The position numbers and the translations under genes were made by a program. Positions 47,395 to 60,040 of a stretch of 64,000 nucleotides of DNA are shown piece after piece (position 1 is the first letter of the stretch; each line of letters begins with the position of its first letter). The notes below the pieces were generated by a model. It did not search any database and was not told where the DNA came from. It saw nothing but the letters and a program-made list of their open reading frames with translations. This DNA comes from Ashinkailepas kermadecensis (Eukaryota > Arthropoda > Thecostraca > Neolepadidae): contig JAOTOM010002701.1 in NCBI GenBank assembly GCA_034440615.1, forward strand, positions 50,687 to 114,686, given 5' to 3'.

Positions 47395-48560
47395 TCTTGT
47401 TGTTTTCGATCGTGTTTCCTTGTTAACTGGAACACAGCCTCGTGAGATACTTTGTCTTGCTCGGAAACTTGTTCTGAGTATACTTATATCGGTTGATGAG
47501 TGTTTTTATCAAATTTGGGAGATATACTAACAATTGTGCTTAGCCTCGCAGCAATCATTGGGGACACGCCATTTCAGCGACCCAAAAAGAAGTATGTCCA
47601 TTTATCAGTGAGGCAGAAAAGCGTATGCAGCACATGCGTCTTTGTATCTGTGTTAACACGCGCGCCGGACGGCCTCTCACATAACGCACAACGGAGGAGG
47701 ATTCGGCCCCGCGAATCTCGGACCTCATAAGTAAGCGTTCGTGGCAAGGGGAGTAAGGCACGAGCGGTACGTACGCTTTTTGACCACCTCGCAAAATTGC
47801 ATACGCTAATGCGCAAAATGCTGACAAGTAAATAAAGCGCATGTGGCAACACACGAACATTCAAAATGTGGCCGGCCAGACAACGGAAGAAAACCTTGTG
47901 TCCTTTCATGAAGAAAGCAACAGAAGAACAGAGCAATTGTCACAAACAGAACAGTGTATCTGCATACATACATAGTTTTGCCATGGCCACAACCGGAAAA
48001 TTTAAGTGAAAGAAAAGCGCTTGGGTGCGTTAACGCCATCTTGCCATGTATCATTTCCAGCTGGATATACGTTTTTTGGTCGCATATACGTATTTCTTCA
48101 TTGGTAAAAACGAAAATAGTAAATACAAAGATTCTCGCAATTTTCCCACTTTTTATAGATAAACCTAAATAGTAATTACAAATAACATGCGATTGAAACT
48201 CTTAGTCCGGATGACGAATCGAATGACAACAAAAAAAGAAAAAAAATCCGAAAAATAGTAAGTACGCCTTTTTTCCTTGGCACGGCAGAACTGCTACCAG
48301 CGTCTTTTTAACAGTTATAATTACACTAACAATTATGAGAAGCGTCAATCTATGTCTCACTCGCTTTGCGCCTCACTCGTCCGACCACGTCCTCCTGTCT
48401 GGGCCACCTGTCCTCTCCTGTCTGGGTAGTCACATCATCCGGCGCTGCAGTTGCTCCGGTGGTATGCAGAATGTTGCCCCACCAACGCCATCTGCCTACG
48501 TGTCTTTGAGCGCCAGCCCACACACCGCTGATCAGACCCTGGGCGGGTGTGTGTCTGCAC
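47395..48560. other. intron 5 of the 53BP1-like gene
   Basis: No gene recognised. Short open frames only. Confidence 0.3.
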
Positions 48561-48704
48561 GGCGGTGATTCGGCACGCGTGCAGCGTCGACTAGGCGGCC
48601 CACTAACTGCAGCCGACGCGCCATTTGCACGCCATTTGCGCGCCATTTGCGATCACTGCCGCCCCATCACGTGCCAAACCCGAACAGGTGCTGCCGGAAC
48701 TCAC

Positions 48705-48865
48705 CGTTTGGAGGCGCCCGAGCTGGACTTGCTGGCTCCGCTCGACACGTCGCCGGCGTAGCCGCTGCTGGTGCCCGTGCCCGTGCTCATCGACGACGAG
48801 CACGAGATCGAAATCCACTTCATAAAGCTCCTGACGTCCGGCTCATCCACAGCTATGTCCCTAGT
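48705..48865 (-). CDS. 53BP1-like exon 5
   Basis: 161 nt between GATCCACAG and CAAACG|GTGAGT, phase 0 in and 2 nt out. It encodes TRDIAVDEPDVRSFMKW and then a Ser/Gly segment, MSTGTGTSSGYAGDVSSGAS. The latter parallels human 53BP1 QTGGSSGDLGDISSFSS, including the spacing of TG, SSG and GD[IV]SS. In human 53BP1 this follows the conserved segment encoded here by exon 4, so order is kept. Confidence 0.7.
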
Positions 48866-48899
48866 CTGTGGATCACGCAAAGCACAGCTGGGTGAACTC

Positions 48900-49460
48900 C
48901 TGTACACACTCAGGATCACACAAACATCCCTGTCACGGCCACACCAAGTCCCTGTCCTGGTCACACAAACGTTCCTTGTCCCGCCCACCCCCGAGTCCCT
49001 GTCCTGATCACACAAACACTCCCTGTCCAAACCATCCCGAGTCCCTGTCCTGGTCACACAAACACTCCCTGTCCCAACCACCCCGAGTCCTTGTCCTGGT
49101 CACACAAACACTCCATGTCCCGGTCACACAAACGCTTCCTGTCCCAACCACCCCGAGTCCTTGTCCTGGTCACACAAACGCTTCCTGTACCAACCACCCA
49201 GAGTCCCTGCCCTGGTAACACAAACATTCACCGTCCAGGCCCACACACATTCCTTGTCCTTGTCCTGGTCACACAAAAGCTCCCTGTCCCGGTCACACAA
49301 ACGTTCATGTCCCGGCTACACAAACTCTCCTTGTCCCAGCCACACCAACGTTCCCTGTTCCAGTCACAGGAACGCTTCCTGTCCAAGCTACACCGAGTCC
49401 GCTCCCTGTGCCGGCCACCAAACACTCCCTGTCCCAGTCACACCGAGTCCCTGCCATAGT
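48900..49460. repeat. 44-46-bp minisatellite in intron 4
   Basis: Units of CACACAAAC...CCTGTCC...CCGAGTCCCTGTCCTGGT, about twelve copies, between 53BP1-like exons 4 and 5. Open frames across it on both strands are repeat translations. Confidence 0.9.
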
Positions 49461-49598
49461 CACACAAAGGGCCATTGACGACCACTGACTAATTGCACTG
49501 AATTGCCGGTGAACGTGTCGCGCGAGGTGCGGCACCATCCCGGCACGCTGCCGGTCGCGACTCACACCTGGTTGTGGAACAGCGGGCAAGTGACGTAC

Positions 49599-49691
49599 CT
49601 GTCCCGTTGGATCCACCCACGTGGCGCTGATTTGCAACATTTTCAACACGGATCCCCGTCGAACTTGGACCTCGCCTTCAGCTAGCAGAGC
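49599..49691 (-). CDS. 53BP1-like exon 4: conserved segment before the Tudor region
   Basis: A clean 93-nt, phase 0-0 exon between GTGTTGCAG and GGACAG|GTACGT. It encodes 31 residues, LAEGEVQVRRGSVLK and MLQISATWVDPTGQ. These resemble the conserved human segment EVRTLVTRVITDVYYVDGTE (I-[TS]-x-x-[YW]-V-D spacing), which lies next to the oligomerisation region and LC8-binding part of 53BP1. It is too short to show up in an open-frame search. Confidence 0.65.
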
Positions 49692-49699
49692 CTGCAACA

Positions 49700-51427
49700 C
49701 CACCACAGGGGCTTGCTATGGGCTCCCAGGGTACACTTCAAGATGCGTTTGCTATCAACTGGGATGGGATCAACCCAGTTGATTCTACCTTTTCATCAAC
49801 ATAATCAGCCGAATTGGAGTTTCATTATTTGCTACCCGACATGAGTGCTGAGCGTGAAAAGCGACAACATGAGCAAATATATATTATTGGACTCCGGGCT
49901 TACTGAGACGGACTCTGGGCTCACCGAGATGGACTCCGGGGTTGCCAAGACGGACTTGGACAGACCAGTGTCTTGGCGTCCGCTTGAGTGAGAGGTGCTG
50001 GGTGCAATTTGCCTGCCCTTGTCCAACACTCGTGAGCTTGGAAACTGCAAAACAGACACAATCGCAAACTATTAGCATCTTGGAGCACGCCCAACTGGTC
50101 TGATGCGGTGAACATCCGCATCTGCCCAATATATTACACTCTGCGTGAGATCGACCCATACACACACACACACACACAGTCATTTACCAACTTTGCTGGA
50201 AATAACCGAAATATTGTTGTCAGATCATGCGGGGGTCTGATTTTTGATGATGTATTCATGGAAATCCCGCAAATATCGTCGTGTCGGCTTTGCTACACGA
50301 AGTTTGTGCTAAAAAGCTATCAGTTCATGTCACCATGGTGTCAGCTGCACACAGATTTATTCACGCTTGCCATGGCATAATGTTGGCCCCAGCTTAGCTA
50401 ACTTCATCGTGACCTTCACATTGTTTCTAGGTGTTAGTATGGCATTGTCAATTGCTATAGGAACTTCACAACTGAAGTTCTATAACAATGCAGAGGGTGG
50501 TACAACGTCAGTTCCACCATGCGTTAATTGTATGCAAAAGCGATGTGCTGGAAGACCTTGGCCAACTCTATCCACTTGACTAGCACACCGGCACGCTTCA
50601 CTTCTACTCGTAATACGTCGTACAGGGAACCACTACTTACGTGCCGACTTACGATGGTTGAAATATTGGAATACATAGGATGATAAAGCCATATATGGAT
50701 TCCCTATGATTTTATCAATCCAGTCACGCATCTGCTGCATGATAAAAGGTAACTCGTTTGATTTACCAAATCTTAAACATACCTGCATCACGCGAAGCCC
50801 CGCAATAACGGGGGCACATTTATCAACTAATTCAGATGCTTCCTTCAATATTGACAGTTGTGTTTACCGTCAAAGATAATCCCATGAACCAGCCGTCACC
50901 AGGATTGGAAAAATAGGCTATGCCCGGATGTTTGGGATACAGAACATTATCCTGTTATTTGTATCATTTTGAGGTTGAATGGTGCTGTTTGACAATGAAC
51001 TGCTTGGTGATGAAGTGTTCGAGATGCACTAGAGAATGGAAGGTGATATTATGATGCCACAGATGGGAAGCAAGATGTCCTCTCCGTGTTCCATTACCCA
51101 AAATGTTCTTCTCCATATCCAGGATTACAAAGTACAAATCCAACCATTGCCGTCACCGTTTGAACACTGAAGGACGAGGCCACACATTTGAAAATTCAGC
51201 GATCGATTCCGGATTGAAAGCGCTAGCCACCCACAGCGCTGGTGGTTGTCAGCGTCGTTAGCTTCCTACGTACACGGTATACGAGCCTGGCCGATGCACA
51301 ACTGGCACGTCCGACAATCCCATTTTCCATGCACACTCCTGAGATACAGAGCAGTCGCTCAGGGTGTCGTCGTGTTGACAGCACCGGCCCAGGACGTCCG
51401 TAAGGAGCCGCCGGTGGCATGACTCAC
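49700..51427. other. intron 3 of the 53BP1-like gene
   Basis: Includes a (CA)n stretch at 50159-50180. A minus-strand open frame at 50848-50633 (KEASELVDKCAPVIAGLRV, then YFNHRKSARK) looks protein-like but matches nothing I recognise and may be a transposon piece. Confidence 0.3.
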
Positions 51428-53030
51428 CTTGGACAGAGGGAGATGCTGGTACGGCTGGGTATCCTGAGACTGCGTGCCGTGAAACCGGTACGGGTCCAGG
51501 GAAGTGTGGCCGCCTTCGGGACCCTCGTCCGCGCCGCGTGGTGCCTCTTGCGACGCTTCGTCCGAACGAGCGGGCACATCTGGCAAAGCCTTGCCCTCGG
51601 GGTGGGCTGCTTCGCGCGGGGTCTCGTCTGTACGACACGACGCCTCTTGTAGGACCTCGTCCATAGGACACGGCGCCACTTGCGATTCCTCGCCTGAGGG
51701 GCAGGGCGTCTCTTGCACAGCCGATTCGCTCTGAGACGGCGGCGAGCCATGCTGCTTCTCTGCAGATTTGCCGCGAGTCGCCTTCACCGCCAGCGGAGAC
51801 GACGACTCGGATGGGCCGTCGTCACTCTCGCCGTTGGTCAGCAGCAGCAGCTCCTCCTCCCGCTGTCGCGGCTCGGGATCCCGCTCAGCCGGCGGAAGCT
51901 GGCAGTCGGCGCCGGTCGGCGGCCCCCTGCCACTCACGGCCGAGCTCGGGTCGGAGCTGGCAGACGCCTCCGACTGCTGCTGCTCGGAGGGGTGCGACTC
52001 AGCCTGGACCCGACCTGCGTCGGCAGGTGTCGCCTGGACCGGGTCACGGCCGTGCGATTCGGGCCGCGATGGAGCGGCGGCACCGCCGCCCTCCAGCTGA
52101 GCGTGGTCGGTGTCGGAGCCCGTCGCGCCGCCGTCAGACACTCGCACGTCCGAGTCGTCCATGCGCTGTGCTTCTGGGAGGTCGCTGTCCTGCGGCGACT
52201 GATCGACGGGCCGGTCGGACATCTGCTCAGACTGCGACGGCGAGAAGTTGAGCTGAAAGCCGGCCTGAGACTCCGCAGCGCCGCCGGACGGCTCGTCGCC
52301 GCCGACTTGCAGGTGCTCGCTGGGGGTGGGCGGCCACAGCAGACTCTCCTGCACGGAGCCACCCGCCCGCGAGGAGTACATCACCTGCAGGTCGTCCGGC
52401 GGCACCTCCTCAACGAACTGGATGTCCGAGTCGTCGGCGCCTGTCGACGTGCGGGCGCGCTTTTCTTGAGGGGTGTCTGTCAGCTCCGGCGAGGCCAGCC
52501 GCTTCTTGTCACGAGGGGTATCCGTCAGCCCCGGCGAGGCCGGTCGCTTCTTCTCACGATAGGTGTCGTCTACCATTTCAGGCGAGGCCGGTCGCTTCTT
52601 CTCACGATGGGTATCGTCTGCCATTTCAGGCGAAGCCGGTCGCTTCTCACGAGGAGTATCTGTCACTGCGGGACCCTCGGGAGGGGAGCCCGTCACGTGG
52701 GGCGAGGGTGACAGCTCTTCCTCCTGCGTGCCTGTAAGCTCTGGGGAGGTCGGACGCTCCGTTTGAGCGGTGTCCTTCAGCTGGGGCAAAGCAGACCGTT
52801 CCCCTTGACGGGTGTCCGCCGCCTGACACGAGGGCGGTCGCTCCGGTTCTGTGTCGTCCTTGATGTCGCGGACGGACGGCGATGCAGAGAGGCTGGGACG
52901 TGCCTCCGATGATGAAGTCGAGGACTCCATCCGCACCAGCTCGGTAGGAGTGGTTGGGAGGAGCTTGCTTGGCCTGCGGACGACAGTCGACTGACATTGG
53001 AAGGTTCGGTTCACGGCAGGTGCCAATGCT
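51428..53030 (-). CDS. 53BP1-like exon 3: large SQ/TQ-rich disordered N-terminal region
   Basis: 1,603 nt between CCTCCTGTAG and CTGTCCAAG|GTGAGT, with 534 complete codons in phase with exons 2 and 4. It is disordered and acidic, rich in Ser, Pro and Glu. Many SQ/TQ sites are visible (GTQEEE, AESQAG, SPSQSEQ, PPSQSES, EESQVA, EASQEA, GTQSQDTQ), as expected for an ATM-type kinase target. Five degenerate 17-18-residue repeats carry REKKRPASPEM/KRLASPEL, which also look like nuclear localisation signals. Ends DPYRFHGTQSQDTQPYQ. The family call comes from the Tudor exon; this exon supports it by architecture. Confidence 0.75.
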
Positions 53031-53999
53031 CTACAGGAGGGTCAGATGTACTGACAACATGTCCTGACATGGAAATTTGGATGACAAACGCCACGTAAAG
53101 GGAGGACATACATACACGTACAGACGTACATTTGCTTAGTATTTAAACATTTTCCTGAATCATAGCTATTACATCACAGAGATACACGATATATAAAATG
53201 CATCCTGTTACTTCCATAAAGTTGCAGTTCTTATCGGTGCTCTTGGGCAATACACAGATCGAAATTGTTGGTTAAAAACAGACGTGTACAAATTACGTAC
53301 TCTGAAGCTGTCTTCATCTTGCGTTGCAAAAAAAAATCACACCAACGGCATGTCAGTCAGAAATCATCAACGTCGTATATGACTGAAAATGGTAATGATG
53401 ACGTAAACAAGAAACAACGCGAGAAGCGTCGCAAGGCAGGACATCTTTCTCGGGGCATCAAAATGTCCTGTGTGAGAACAATCGAGTTTCACAACGGAGT
53501 GACGGTCGCCGCGGACTTACTGTACCCGCCCGCACCAATACGTTAACCGGAAAGGTCCACTCACTAAAAGCTTCAGTCCAGTTGCGACTCAAATATCTCA
53601 CTTAATAATCATCTCAAAATGACACCCCACGAATGAATTTCGCTTTACTACATTCACCAGTGACGCTATCGGGAAGCTGATAAGCGCGTGTTCGGCGTGT
53701 TTGGGACATGCAAGTCCGATGAGCATGCATGCATGTTAATGAAAGCCATTGCGAGGGTCATTACAAAATCTATGATGTGACGCACATAACCTGACTCGGC
53801 ATTAATACACCCCAATGCAGCATTTAAACAACACAACACACACGAAGCAAAAGAAGAAAGCATTCACCCTGTTTAACGCACGGTTAGTCACACTTGATAC
53901 ACTTCCGGGCGCTTAAAAAAAAACACCGCAGACACACCTGGCGGCAGGCTGGAGACGGCAGCGGCGACGACCACCTCACCGTGCGTTCCCACCGACACA

Positions 54000-54478
54000 C
54001 CTGACCACCACAGTACCTGAGGGGTGTCGGCGAGTTGTCGGCGGCGCCAGACGCCCACACCGACACACCTGACCACCACAGTACCTGAGGGGTGTCGGTG
54101 AGGTGTCGGCGGCGCCAGACACCCACACCGACACACCTGACCACCACAGTACCTGAGGGGTGTCGGCGAGGTGTCGGCGGTGCCAGACGCCCAACCGCAC
54201 ACCTGACACCACAGACCTGAGGGGGGTCGGGGAGGGGGGGGAACCCACACCGACACACCTGACCACCACAGTACCTGAGGGGTGTCGGCGAGGTGTCGGC
54301 GGTGCCAGACGCCCACACCGACACACCTGACCACCACAGTACCTGAGGGGTGTCGGTGAGGTGTCGGCGGCGCCAGACGCCCACACCGACACACCTGACC
54401 ACCACAGTACCTGAGGGGTGTCGGCGAGTTGTCGGCGGCGCCAGACGCCCACACCGACACACCTGACCACCACAGTAC
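54000..54478. repeat. 68-bp minisatellite abutting 53BP1-like exon 2
   Basis: CTGACCACCACAG recurs at 54001, 54069, 54137, 54259, 54327, 54395 and 54463 (68-bp steps, with one shortened unit at 54183-54245). On the minus strand each unit reads GCCGCCGACA...CCCCTCAG|GTACTGTGG, a diverged copy of the exon-2 end and its 5' splice site. Confidence 0.9.
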
Positions 54479-54617
54479 CTGAAGTGTGTCGGCGTGGTAT
54501 CGGCGGCGTCGGAAGACTGGGATGGCTGCAGTATGGGCACCAGTAGCGACGGCGTCAGCAGGTCCGGAGTGCTCGACTGGGAGGAGAAAACCTCCCCCTG
54601 AGACGACGGAATCACAT
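54479..54617 (-). CDS. 53BP1-like exon 2: SQ cluster
   Basis: 139 nt between GTTTCGGCAG and CACTTCAG|GTACTG, entering with 2 nt and leaving with 2 nt. It encodes VIPSSQGEVFSSQSSTPDLL and then ILQPSQSSDAADTTPTHF: three SQ motifs in 46 residues. The composition resembles the 53BP1 N-terminus, where phosphorylated SQ/TQ sites recruit effectors. The 68-bp array starts directly at the donor. Confidence 0.65.
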
Positions 54618-54629
54618 CTGCCGAAACCA

Positions 54630-56096
54630 CATGACGTCAAATCTACCGGACTTCGGCACCAGTCGATGACAGAAAAATGGCATGTCATTTTCATTATATT
54701 CCAATGTTTCTTGTTTGATGATGTATTCATTGAAAGCAGAAATATGTAAAAAAGTGTCCAAATTGAGTGCGAGATCCCCAAAATTACATCCTTCCAATCT
54801 AAGATGCAAATAGCTACATAAAATCATGCTTCCACATTTATATACCCTGGAATAACATTATGTTAGGCCTGCATATAGCACACAACACCACTACATTCAA
54901 TTCAATTCAAACAGGTAACTGGGATAAATTCATGTTCGTTGCATATTATTGTGACGAATCTTTCAAATCAAGTTCGGCGCATCTCTCAAAGATGCAAACA
55001 ACACGCCAAATATCTGAATTAGCGGCAATACTATCGCTAACGCTGTCACGGATCACAAGACTTAGCGATTTAATTGCAACATAACACTTCACCAGCAAGT
55101 AACCTACTGTCGCCTGTCGCACCGAAACGTCGTCAAGTGTCACTCGTGTACGGGTATTATAAATGTCTCCAAATGTCTTTCCAACATGCGTTGTGCATGA
55201 TTCCCAAGCGTGTCATAATAGCGCCAGATGCTTTGAACTCTTCGCTCGCAGCATCGCATTTCAAATATTCACCAAGATTGTGTTCATCCCCGTAAACTGT
55301 ACAAGAACGATTTGTGTCGCATAAATACAATTATTTTATAATTCTTCGTTGTCTACTGTCCGTGCGTTCACACCTACGAAATCAAAATGCAAAACAAAGA
55401 CGAAAGCCCACAAAATAAAAATGTGTAAAATCATGCCAGCACATGACACGTACACAACAGCAACTCTACCTTCCCTGTCACTAACTTAGACTGTCACGGT
55501 CCCACACAAACACCCGGGAAGGCGACCAGCTGCTGCAGACTGATGACTCGCTCCGTCACTGAACATTATTGACGAGCCTTATAACCTACACCGCCAACGC
55601 AAGCTTATTAACACCATCTGTGCTACATCTCTTCGATTTCACAGCTAAGCAACAAATGCAATGAACCACATGCCCCCTTCTCATTCCCGTACCCCCGATA
55701 GCCTTCCGAACCCTGTGAATGCACTGTGATGACCCCGGCCCGGTCGACACGGTGGTAAGCGGCGCAATGGGGAGCGGCCACCGGCAGGCCGGCGATACAC
55801 AGCCAGCAACACCTATCATCGAAACTCTTATCATGCTGCCTCTCGACCCGTGCAGTGCACAAACCATACAGCAGCTACACAAAAAAAAATATCCACACAA
55901 CATACGAGCTAAATGCAAAAGCACTGCAGACACATACAGAACGCAACCAGACAAGCGATTCGCACAAACGCAGGCGAAGAATCCCCGAGGTTCATTTTCG
56001 TGCCTGCACCGACAGAAGCCGAGCTGTCAGTTCGCGACGTATTGCAACGCAGCCGGCGGCGGAAGAGCGCTATCTCGGCTCGGCCGTCCACGGGTG
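54630..56096. other. intron 1 of the 53BP1-like gene
   Basis: No gene recognised; short open frames only. Confidence 0.3.
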
Positions 56097-56255
56097 GTTA
56101 TTGGTTTTACGACACGTCGACCGTTGAGTCATGTAGCGTCGCCAATCTCTCACGCCGATTGGTCGCGGGCGAAGAGTAGCAACAGGTGAGACTCGAACCC
56201 ACAACCTTTCGATTGTGAGACGAGCATCTTACCCCTAGACCACTCGTCCCCGCCG
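56097..56255 (-). mobile_element. tRNA-Val-type SINE in intron 1
   Basis: Well-preserved minus-strand copy: head GTGGTCTAGGGGTAAGATGC, CTCACAA (CAC), GGGTTCGAGTC; body CCGCGACCAATCGGCG; tail CCAATAACCACC. It ends only about 30 bp from the exon-1 donor. Confidence 0.85.
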
Positions 56256-56259
56256 CCCG

Positions 56260-56680
56260 GCACCGGCCCGCGGTCCTGACCGCTCACCACCGATATCCAG
56301 ATGCCGTGTCACCGACCTGCGCGCTGCAGCCATGACGTCACAGCTGAAGAGTGACGCCATCCCGAGGCGGCTCAGCGGCAACATCCGCCCTCGCCGGGAG
56401 TGACCGCGGCCAGCCCGGTGGCCGTGGCAGGGCCGGCGCCAGTGGGGGAGGCCGCAGGCGGGAGACCACTAGCAGCATGGTTGTCGCCTCGGAGGGGGGG
56501 GGGGGGCAACCGCCATCACCGCAAGCGCCCCGAGCGGGATGGTACCAACCGTAACCAACGGGAGGGCACTACCGTCGCCGCCGATGATGATGCAATGCAT
56601 CTGTCCACCGCATCCGACGCAACGAGCAGGAGAACCCGGTGTCGCCTTGTAGTACACCAGGTCCCTTCGTCTGAATGTTG
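56260..56680 (-). promoter_or_regulatory. CpG-rich promoter region of the 53BP1-like gene
   Basis: GC- and CpG-rich for about 400 bp around the candidate first exon. A full CRE palindrome TGACGTCA lies within exon 1 near 56332-56339. No TATA box is visible, consistent with a housekeeping-type promoter. Confidence 0.4.
56288..56360 (-). CDS. 53BP1-like candidate exon 1 with start codon
   Basis: ATG at 56360 opens MASLFSCDVMAAARRSV and TRHLDIG, 24 codons plus 1 nt, ending ATCGGTG|GTGAGC. That 1 nt joins exon 2 in phase. It sits in a CpG-rich island, as a first exon should. The N-terminal residues themselves do not resemble human 53BP1, so the start is an inference; the second Met (codon 10) is an alternative. 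Confidence 0.45.
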
Positions 56681-56719
56681 TGCGCACTATCCTCTTCTTG
56701 GAGTACAGCAACGCACTAA

Positions 56720-56722
56720 ACA

Positions 56723-56775
<53 letters not shown>
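56720..56775. repeat. (GGCTCC)n hexanucleotide repeat
   Basis: About eight copies of CTCCGG/GGCTCC directly before the CT microsatellite. Confidence 0.9.
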
Positions 56776-56779
56776 ATCT

Positions 56780-57658
<879 letters not shown>

Positions 57659-57659
57659 T

Positions 57660-58160
57660 GGCCAAGTTCCGTACGTCGGTTTACGTCGATGTCATCGACC
57701 TATGTTGCCAAGGCGTCCTTTCTCAGAATCGCCGATGTATCCCGTTTAAGCGCGCACCGATCTCGACGTCTTCATCGGGCGCCGCTTACTCAAGTATCTC
57801 GATCCGCGTTAACAGCGAACCACAGTCGACTCAACGATCGAGATGACCGGTCGTCGCCGCATCGATCATCCTTTGCAGCGAGTCCGCAGATCCGCCGTCT
57901 AGCTCGCGGTCGTGGCGATCTCCGGCGCCGACATTGCCACCGTTCGACTTGCATGATCGGCGTCGCAGCTGCTGTCGCTTCCAGCGTGCGTCGACCGTCT
58001 GACGCCACGACGCCTGTCGCCTGCGTCCCAGCGGCACCGGTGTCGCCTCCTCAGCGTCGTCGAACATCGACTCAGGCCGGAAGCGGCCGTGACCGACATG
58101 CCAGCAGGCACCGCCACACTGGCGTGATTCCAAATGCTTTGGGTAGTTCACAATAACACA
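57660..58160. other. GC-rich unassigned sequence
   Basis: CpG-containing, open on both strands (155 codons on plus, 106 on minus) with Arg/Ser-rich translation of the kind seen in non-coding GC-rich DNA. No motif recognised. Confidence 0.25.
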
Positions 58161-58945
58161 GCACGTTGGGTCACTGCCAGTGTTCCGCTAGCGCGCGCCA
58201 CGCCCTCCGTCCGGTACCCGCAACACATTTCCGAGCGTAGAGGAAGCCCAGGACAAGGGACCACAAAGCCGAAGGTCAGCGCGCGGCTGGACATATGACT
58301 ACATTGTCCTACATGCTACGTGCAACCAACATATTACTCGTCTTTTCTGTTCTGAATGGGGTGAATGACCTTGAACGAATTCAACAAAGATACCAATAAC
58401 GACATACTGACATCACTGTTTGTTTTACCGAACCTCATTCCAGATCTACCTGTCCCATTCTTCAGTAATTTTTACCTCACAACCATATATTAAAATAATC
58501 CGCTAAAATCTACCTCGCTAAAATATATCACGCTCACTTGACGTGAACGGTTGGTTGGCTGCATGGCAAGTCAAGCATGCAGTACCTATCAGACTTGTTG
58601 GAGGTTATTACAGATTGAAGGGCCGACTTCCTTCAACCCTGGGCGCATGCGAAGGGCATACCAACGAAGTGGAAATTGAGACACCCAAAAGGCCCTGTCA
58701 TAGTCCTCGTTTTCCTTCTCATGTCAGAAAGGAAAGAGAGTCAGTCAGAAAAAGGAGTGCTGTAATCTAAAGCTCGGACATATTCAACTAAGTCCGACTC
58801 AGCAAGATATCAGCATTAGAAAGCATGGAAGAGAAAAGGTAATTATTGGCTATCGACATTGCTCACCCTATAAAATACAAGACACAGCCTCCAAATTAAG
58901 TGCACAGCTCGACATGCTATGGTGCCGTGGGGACAGGAACACCAG
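58161..58945. other. no gene recognised
   Basis: No repeat or domain that I can name. Confidence 0.3.
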
Positions 58946-59190
58946 TATACGGCGCCATTTAGGTGACGGATGAGGTATACGGCGCCATTGGGGGCGATGG
59001 ATGAGGTATAAGGCGCGATTGGGGGTGATGGATGAGGTATAAGGCGCGATTGGGGGTGATGATGACACATGGCGCGCAATTATGGGAAATTTATGATGCA
59101 TAAGGTGCCAGTTGGCGATGGGTGAGGTATACGGCGCCATTGTGGGCGGTGGATGGGCGAGGATAAGGCGCCGTTGGGGGATGGATGACC
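58946..59190. repeat. 31-bp tandem repeat
   Basis: TGAGGTATAAGGCGCGATTG-type units begin at 58971, 59002 and 59033 (31-bp steps), with degenerate units on both sides (GGCGCCATT words to about 59180). Confidence 0.85.
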
Positions 59191-59970
59191 GAGAATAAGA
59201 GGCGAATTAGAGGGTTTATGTGCTGCATGCACAAGATCGGGCATCATACCGTCGACATTTGGGCAACCACAACTCCGATCGTAAATATGTGTGATAGACA
59301 CACCAAATTCGGCAGATGAGCTCAATTTGAGAAATTCTGCCTCTAATTTTGACATAAATGCATGACAATACAATCCTTCAACCAAAACTTCATGAGGCCA
59401 TCCAAAGTCAACGGCGTCCGTTGACCTTGGAGTATCACTGCTGAGGCGGCATAGTTTGAGAAGGACTAAAACTACATCATCTTAGCAAGCTAACTGCGGG
59501 AGAATTGGCCAAAACTAGGGTTTCAGCAAACAGGTGCCAAAGTTGTCTGCAAAAAGGATTCATAGCGCAGTAAACTGACATAACATAACCAATTATTTAA
59601 TCTAAGAATCCTGAAAGGGTGCATGTATCAAGAAGTCGCAAAATGCGCTTAAAAAGTGCATGAGCACGGAACAAGCAAGCATAATTCTGGGGACCCAAAG
59701 AAGATTTTGTATTCTTCAGAAAAGCATGAAGAAAAGGAAAACATGATAAAACTATGCATGCAATACATACCATAATCCCACCGAATCTATTTCAGTACTC
59801 TCCACAAGCTTACAGAGAAAAATTCAGTAGGTTTGGTTAGTTTTGTGAACTAATGAATAACCGATAGAAGGCCGCTAATACAGAATACAGCAAATTATTC
59901 AGGACCACCAAACAATGCTTACCTTCTTCGTCCCCTTTTTCGCTTGGTCCAGTTTCATCTTTGTCCATAT
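59191..59970. other. no gene recognised
   Basis: AT-rich sequence, no recognisable gene. Confidence 0.3.
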
Positions 59971-59979
59971 GACTGCTGT

Positions 59980-60040
59980 TGGTTGGCTATTTTGGCTTAT
60001 AGGGTGCATCGACTGCAACGATCAAACAACGCCCACATGC
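59980..60040 (-). mobile_element. micro-retroposon (61 bp) with 9-bp TSD
   Basis: TGGTTGGCTATTTTGG...AGGGTGCATCGACTGC between perfect copies of GACTGCTGT (59971-59979 and 60041-60049). Confidence 0.7.

Larger units (their letters stand above)
18830..56360 (-). other. 53BP1-like gene, span of the eleven exons found
   Basis: This entry gives the extent of the exon model on the minus strand; 5' and 3' UTRs are not defined. All ten exon junctions agree in phase (1,2,0,0,2,1,1,2,1,1). Coding length found is 3,427 nt, about 1,142 codons, against 1,972 residues in human 53BP1. The intron between exons 9 and 10 is 19.5 kb and holds most transposons of this window. The BRCT-coding 3' part is missing from what I can see. 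Confidence 0.75.

Noticed and set aside
53888..54781. A 297-codon minus-strand frame through the 68-bp array
   Set aside because: All three frames stay open because of the repeat; the supported coding part is only exon 2 (54479-54617), in a different frame.
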